Of a DNA stretch of 10,752 nucleotides, positions 7,594 through 10,752 are shown one piece after another. The position numbers and the translations under genes are program-made. This DNA is from Pseudobdellovibrionaceae bacterium (GTDB lineage: Bacteria; Bdellovibrionota; Bdellovibrionia; Bdellovibrionales; Bdellovibrionaceae): assembly GCA_014376325.1 (NCBI GenBank), contig JACMRP010000255.1:1-10752 (forward strand). The letters are read 5' to 3'. A model generated the notes under the pieces. The model saw only the letters and a list, made by a program, of their open reading frames with translations, had not been told where the DNA came from and made no database searches. Each line of letters opens with the position of its first letter. Position 1 is the stretch's first letter.

Positions 7594-8462
7594 AAATTTC
7601 AAAATTGCTCGAACTTCACGTCCAAAACTCGGACGCTCATTCGCTAACAACTAATTTCGGAGATGGGTATTTATTAAAGAATAATCGCATCTACCGCAAC
7701 ATTCGAACGCTCGCGGTTCAGAATGGATACACTTATTCGGACAAACCAGATCGCGATTACGCGAGTCTGCCGTTCAGTCAGCTTGAAAGAATCTTAGATA
7801 CTCGCAAAGTGCCGTTCACTGACAACGTCACCGTTCTAGAAAACCTGGCGCGGCGACATCCATTTTTGCAGTGGGAAGATCTTTCCGATGGACTTAAAAA
7901 GAATTACGTTTTTCACGAGTCTTGTCATGCCGTGATTCGTTCCGCGGACGATGGCGCAGCTCTTACCGACGAACGAAAGCTTGCCTTCAAAATGCTGCTC
8001 GAGGAATCCTTCGCGAACGTCTGCGAACTTATTGCGGTCATTGATGCACAAGATGCGGCCCACCGCGTTTTTTACGAAGCCAATTCGTATACGGCCCTTT
8101 TTTCAGACCGGTCCAATTTTCAACGCGCTTGCGATGAAATCGGCGAAGGAATGGTGTTCCAATTTTTGTGGATAGCGTATTTGCATTCGAATTTCTTGAA
8201 GGTGCCAGACGAACGCGCTTGGCAAAGAATGCTCGGATTAACCAAAGCTCCAGCGAGCCAGGTAAGAACATTAAAGGCCATCGCAAAGATAGCCTTTACG
8301 TTAGATCTGAATTTTCGCACGAAAACCACTCAGCTGCATTTACAGTTGAGTGGTTTAGAAACCCCTTTAGACAAGCTGATCAATTTTGATTTCCTTTCCG
8401 AGTTGGAAACGGCTCAAAATAAAAAGCTGCTGAAAGATCTTACTCAGCAGGTGCTGTCGTAG
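7590..8462 (+). CDS. Unrecognised cytoplasmic protein with an HExxH zinc-peptidase-like motif
   Basis: I do not recognise a family. The start ATG at 7590 shares ATGA with the stop of the mannosyltransferase and has GGA 8 nt upstream; an in-frame ATG at 7581 is possible. The 290-aa product has no signal peptide or membrane segment. Residues 106-117 read YVFHESCHAVIR: H109-E110-S111-C112-H113 fits the zincin consensus, with hydrophobic residues on both sides. About 25 residues later, LLEESFANVCEL (136-147) offers E138 or E139 as a third zinc ligand beside an Ala-Asn pair, as in HExxH...E-AN peptidases such as M78 and M48-like proteins. The N-terminal 100 residues are polar, and a mostly helical region follows. 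The coupling suggests it acts with the mannosyltransferase. The last 23 bp overlap the convergent gene on the minus strand. Peptidase activity is inferred from the motif alone. Confidence 0.75.
   Translation: MKISKLLELHVQNSDAHSLTTNFGDGYLLKNNRIYRNIRTLAVQNGYTYSDKPDRDYASLPFSQLERILDTRKVPFTDNVTVLENLARRHPFLQWEDLSDGLKKNYVFHESCHAVIRSADDGAALTDERKLAFKMLLEESFANVCELIAVIDAQDAAHRVFYEANSYTALFSDRSNFQRACDEIGEGMVFQFLWIAYLHSNFLKVPDERAWQRMLGLTKAPASQVRTLKAIAKIAFTLDLNFRTKTTQLHLQLSGLETPLDKLINFDFLSELETAQNKKLLKDLTQQVLS
8421..8450 (-). terminator. Intrinsic terminator of the murF-side minus-strand transcript
   Basis: On the minus strand, CTGCTGA (8450-8444) pairs perfectly with TCAGCAG (8433-8427) around a 10-nt loop. 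One C and then TTTTT-ATTTT (from 8425 down) follow, the classic Rho-independent layout. The TAA of the small membrane protein (8442-8440) sits in the loop. The whole structure lies inside the 3' coding end of the convergent plus-strand gene. Confidence 0.75.
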
Positions 8463-8715
8463 TGCTCGGTGCGGTTGTTGAATCAACCGGTGCCGTCGTG
8501 CCCATACCATTTGTTGTGGTCGTGCTTTCGACTGTTGAATTCGTCGGAGCATAAGGTGTCCAAGCGGTTCGGTCGCGCATGAATAACATCGCAGCCCCAG
8601 CAACGATTGCCAAAGCGATCACGGCGTAAACAACGCCCCAAAGAGTACGGTAATTAGTATTTCGAACCGTGCCATCGGCGCGGACATCAGAATTCGGTGT
8701 TGTGTTATAAGCCAT
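8440..8715 (-). CDS. Small single-pass membrane protein with Thr-rich tail
   Basis: I do not recognise a family. The 91-aa product has a polar N-terminus (1-24, with Arg 12, 18 and 23), one clear transmembrane helix (about 25-46), a short R-D-R stretch, and a 42-residue tail containing 15 Thr and 4 Ser. The tail has three TTAP units in imperfect repetition. It is probably N-terminus inside with the tail in the periplasm, although the charge bias is weak. The start is well supported by AGGAGG just upstream of the ATG. It lies 93 bp after murF on the same strand and ends in an intrinsic terminator, so it is either the last gene of the murE-murF transcript or a small unit of its own. The tail could be a disordered linker or a glycan acceptor; neither is shown. 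Confidence 0.8.
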   Translation of the reverse strand: MAYNTTPNSDVRADGTVRNTNYRTLWGVVYAVIALAIVAGAAMLFMRDRTAWTPYAPTNSTVESTTTTNGMGTTAPVDSTTAPSTTTAPAE

Positions 8716-8772
8716 AGATCCTCCTGAGTTAGAAACTAAGTCTCATATTTCTCAGTGGTACTAAGATTGTCT

Positions 8773-8792
8773 GGAATATTTGGTCATATTCC
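8773..8792. repeat. 20-bp dyad between murF and the small membrane protein gene
   Basis: GGAATAT (8773-8779) and ATATTCC (8786-8792) form a perfect 7-bp inverted repeat around a 6-nt spacer. No T-run follows on either strand, so it is not an obvious terminator. Its place 58 bp upstream of the small gene's ATG would suit an operator, or a weak hairpin after murF. Function unknown. Confidence 0.45.
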
Positions 8793-8808
8793 TGATGAAT
8801 ACTCCTAA

Positions 8809-10227
8809 TCACTTGGCAGAAAAATTCAGCGGTTCGCACGGAAGAACGAAACGTTCGAGCTTCATACCGCGCGAACCTTTGACCATCGCAATGTCGCCGC
8901 TCTTCAAGCCTCGCGCAAGATCCATAGCCATTTCGTCTTTGAATTCGCTAGAAATTGTCGCGGAGTTTTTGAAGCCGGACTTCTTTAAACCTTTTTCGAA
9001 CGCGCTTGAATTCGCGCCAATAAAATAAACCTCATCGAAACCAGTTTTTCCGACGAGTTCGCCGAGCTCTTCGTGCAGTGATGCCGCCAGCGTTCCCATT
9101 TCGAGCATTTCCCCGAAAACGCCGACTTTACGGCCAGCGGTCTTTAAGATCTTTACGTTATCCAATAAAGCTTTCATCGAATCAGGATTGGCGTTGTAGC
9201 CATCAAAAATCATTTGCGCGCCCGATTTCAGTTCTAACAATTGATTGCGACCCCAAATCGTTTTGCAATTCGCGAGCCCCCGCCAAACCTGTTCCGAAGA
9301 CAATCCTGCCGCAATGCCGATCGCGGCTGCCGCCATCAAGTTCGTTAAGTTCTGTGCCCCGAATACCGGGACGTCGACCTGACCCGGAACGCCAGCAATC
9401 TGGCCACTTATTTTTAAGTTTTGCAACCCGAGGGAGTCAATTTTTAAAACCACGTCCGCTTTCGCATCCGTTGAAGAGAAAGTGATTAACTTCGCCGCAG
9501 GAAAATCCTTCGCCGCATGCGAGTACATGGCCTTCGTCTGCGCATTATCCAAATTATAAACCCGTGTTGTACCTGGGCCGGCGGCTACGTAAATTTCTTC
9601 TTTAGCTTCCGCAACTTTTTCTATCGTTCCAAAATGCTCAATGTGCGCTCGGCCAACCATCGTGCAGCAGACGATGTCGGGCTCCGCTATCTTAACGAGT
9701 TCTGTTATTTCGCCCGCGTGATTCATTCCCATTTCAATGACCGCGACTTCTTTTTGAGGATCAAGTTGCAGCAATGTAAACGGTACGCCCCAGTGGTTGT
9801 TGAAACTGCCTTTGCTGTAATGCACGGACTTAAATCCGTCCAGTACAGCCGCGGTGAATTCTTTAGTGGTCGTTTTGCCGTTAGATCCGGTGATCCCGAT
9901 GATTTTTGCCTTCGAATTGCGACGTGCCCAGTTGCCCAAACTCTGCAGCGCCTTCAGAGTATTTTCGACTAGAATCACGGTCATTTTACCACGCGCGGCT
10001 TCAACTGCCGGGGACACCGCGTGAACTAAGATCCCCGCAGCGCCGCTCCGTACGGCCTCTTCCACAAAGTTATGCGCATCGAAATTTTCGCCCGCGAGCG
10101 CGATGAACAATTGCCCCGACATAGAGGACCGCGTATCCGTTCCGATCCCGTTGAATTTTGTTTCGTGCTGACTTAAAGCTTTACCGCCCGTGGCATTCAG
10201 AACGTCTTCGAGACCTAGCGTTCTCAC
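8809..10227 (-). CDS. murF: UDP-N-acetylmuramoyl-tripeptide--D-alanyl-D-alanine ligase MurF
   Basis: MurF adds D-Ala-D-Ala to the UDP-MurNAc-tripeptide with ATP, completing the pentapeptide that MraY uses. The product has 472 residues, a normal length. Visible features are the N-terminal substrate domain with GIGTDTRSSMSGQLFIAL (27-44) and GENFDAHNF (46-54), the P-loop GITGSNGKTT (111-120, Lys 118), GSFNNHWGVP (140-149), VIEMGMNHAGEI (163-174), AHIEHFG (194-200), the AKEEI segment with K209 as the expected carbamylated lysine, then YNANPDSM and KGSRGMKLE in the C-terminal domain. The start codon is GTG, overlapping the murE stop as GTGA, so translation is probably coupled to murE. Downstream is the dyad and then the small membrane protein. 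Confidence 0.98.
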   Translation of the reverse strand: MRTLGLEDVLNATGGKALSQHETKFNGIGTDTRSSMSGQLFIALAGENFDAHNFVEEAVRSGAAGILVHAVSPAVEAARGKMTVILVENTLKALQSLGNWARRNSKAKIIGITGSNGKTTTKEFTAAVLDGFKSVHYSKGSFNNHWGVPFTLLQLDPQKEVAVIEMGMNHAGEITELVKIAEPDIVCCTMVGRAHIEHFGTIEKVAEAKEEIYVAAGPGTTRVYNLDNAQTKAMYSHAAKDFPAAKLITFSSTDAKADVVLKIDSLGLQNLKISGQIAGVPGQVDVPVFGAQNLTNLMAAAAIGIAAGLSSEQVWRGLANCKTIWGRNQLLELKSGAQMIFDGYNANPDSMKALLDNVKILKTAGRKVGVFGEMLEMGTLAASLHEELGELVGKTGFDEVYFIGANSSAFEKGLKKSGFKNSATISSEFKDEMAMDLARGLKSGDIAMVKGSRGMKLERFVLPCEPLNFSAK

Positions 10228-10752
10228 TTCAAAAGCTCTTGCGCCACTTCGTAGTCGCTGAACGGCAACTTTTCACTGCCTATGATTTGGTGATCTTCGT
10301 GACCTTTGCCCGCTATCAGAATGACGTCACCAGGATCTGCAGCCGCAATCGCTAAACGAATCGCCTCTTTGCGCTTTACTTCGATCTGGATGCGGTACTG
10401 TTCGCCGGCAGGTAACTTGTTAGTCATGTCAAAAATAATTTCGTTCGGGTCTTCCGAGCGTGGATTGTCCGAAGTCAAAATCAAATGATCCGAGTATTTA
10501 AGCGCCATCTGGGTCATCAAAGGACGTTTGCCCTTGTCGCGATCGCCGCCGCAGCCAAAGACCGTAAAAATCTTTGCTTTTGACTTCATTCCATCGCGGA
10601 CGCGACGAATAGCCGTTAAAACATTTTCTAAAGCATCGGGACTATGGGCGTAATCAATAAAGACAGATAAATTTTTATTGTTCGGAACCGTTTGCAATCG
10701 GCCGGGCACGCCCTTGAATTTTGCAAGCGCATCCAGGCTTGCTTGCAACGGA
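10224..10752 (-). CDS. murE: UDP-MurNAc-L-alanyl-D-glutamate--2,6-diaminopimelate ligase, C-terminal part (cut by window edge)
   Basis: MurE adds the third stem residue to UDP-MurNAc-L-Ala-D-Glu in the cytoplasm. Only the last 175 residues are visible; the frame stays open to the right edge, and the first methionine-like codon there is an internal TTG, not a start. Motifs in order: FKGVPGRLQTV, FIDYAHSPDALE, TVFGCGGDRDKGKRP, TSDNPRSEDP and AGKGHEDHQI. The Arg in DNPR contacts meso-diaminopimelate in known MurE structures, while Lys-adding enzymes have another residue there, so this organism most likely makes mDAP-type peptidoglycan. The stop overlaps the murF GTG start by 4 nt. Confidence 0.97.
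   Translation of the reverse strand, partial: PLQASLDALAKFKGVPGRLQTVPNNKNLSVFIDYAHSPDALENVLTAIRRVRDGMKSKAKIFTVFGCGGDRDKGKRPLMTQMALKYSDHLILTSDNPRSEDPNEIIFDMTNKLPAGEQYRIQIEVKRKEAIRLAIAAADPGDVILIAGKGHEDHQIIGSEKLPFSDYEVAQELLK

Noticed and set aside
8468..8494. Hairpin CGGTTG/CAACCG just after the plus-strand HExxH gene as its terminator
   Set aside because: The stem is real but no T-run follows on the plus strand, and it lies in the Thr-codon-rich coding region of the opposite gene, which favours such pairing by chance.
9078..9972. Plus-strand open frames opposite murF, and similar frames opposite murG and murC
   Set aside because: They lie wholly inside strongly identified Mur genes, are rich in Arg, Pro and Ser as expected of antisense frames, and show no domain or ribosome-binding site.

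Overview
This window is most of a division-and-cell-wall (dcw) cluster from a Gram-negative bacterium. It encodes peptidoglycan precursor synthesis almost end to end: MurE, MurF, MraY, MurD, FtsW, MurG and the start of MurC, all on the minus strand. The MurE fragment carries the DNPR signature of meso-diaminopimelate-adding enzymes. A lipoprotein with a lipobox and a GT22-type mannosyltransferase next to mraY also fit a Gram-negative cell. The gene content and protein style suggest a Bdellovibrio-like member of the Bdellovibrionota. That placement is an inference from reading the proteins, not from a search.

Layout, from the right edge in the direction of minus-strand transcription. murE (5' end cut by the window) overlaps murF by 4 nt (GTGA). 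After a 93-bp gap holding a 20-bp dyad comes a small single-pass membrane protein with a Thr-rich tail. Its stop codon lies in the loop of a convincing intrinsic terminator. Transcription from murE/murF therefore probably stops near 8420. A plus-strand pair then interrupts the cluster. The first gene is a GT22 (PIG-B/Alg9-like) mannosyltransferase. The second, overlapping it by an ATGA junction, is an unrecognised protein with an HExxH zinc-peptidase motif. This pair is divergent from mraY across a 140-bp AT-rich spacer. From there a second minus-strand block runs mraY, murD, a small Cys-rich lipoprotein, a 570-bp non-coding gap, ftsW, murG and murC (cut by the left edge). Spacings are 7 bp (mraY-murD), 37 bp (murD-lipoprotein), a 4-bp overlap (ftsW-murG) and 21 bp (murG-murC).

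How the genes work together. MurC, MurD, MurE and MurF build UDP-MurNAc-pentapeptide. MraY moves it to undecaprenyl phosphate (lipid I), MurG adds GlcNAc (lipid II), and FtsW polymerises septal glycan with a cognate PBP. The inserted mannosyltransferase probably also uses a polyprenyl-phosphate sugar donor. Bdellovibrio bacteriovorus is known to carry mannose in place of phosphate on lipid A, so an envelope mannosylation role is an attractive but untested idea.

The two least explained objects are a ~180-nt hairpin between ftsW and the lipoprotein gene, whose only non-Watson-Crick transitions are all G-U on the plus strand, and the HExxH protein coupled to the mannosyltransferase. I see no tRNA, rRNA, CRISPR array, transposase or phage gene.
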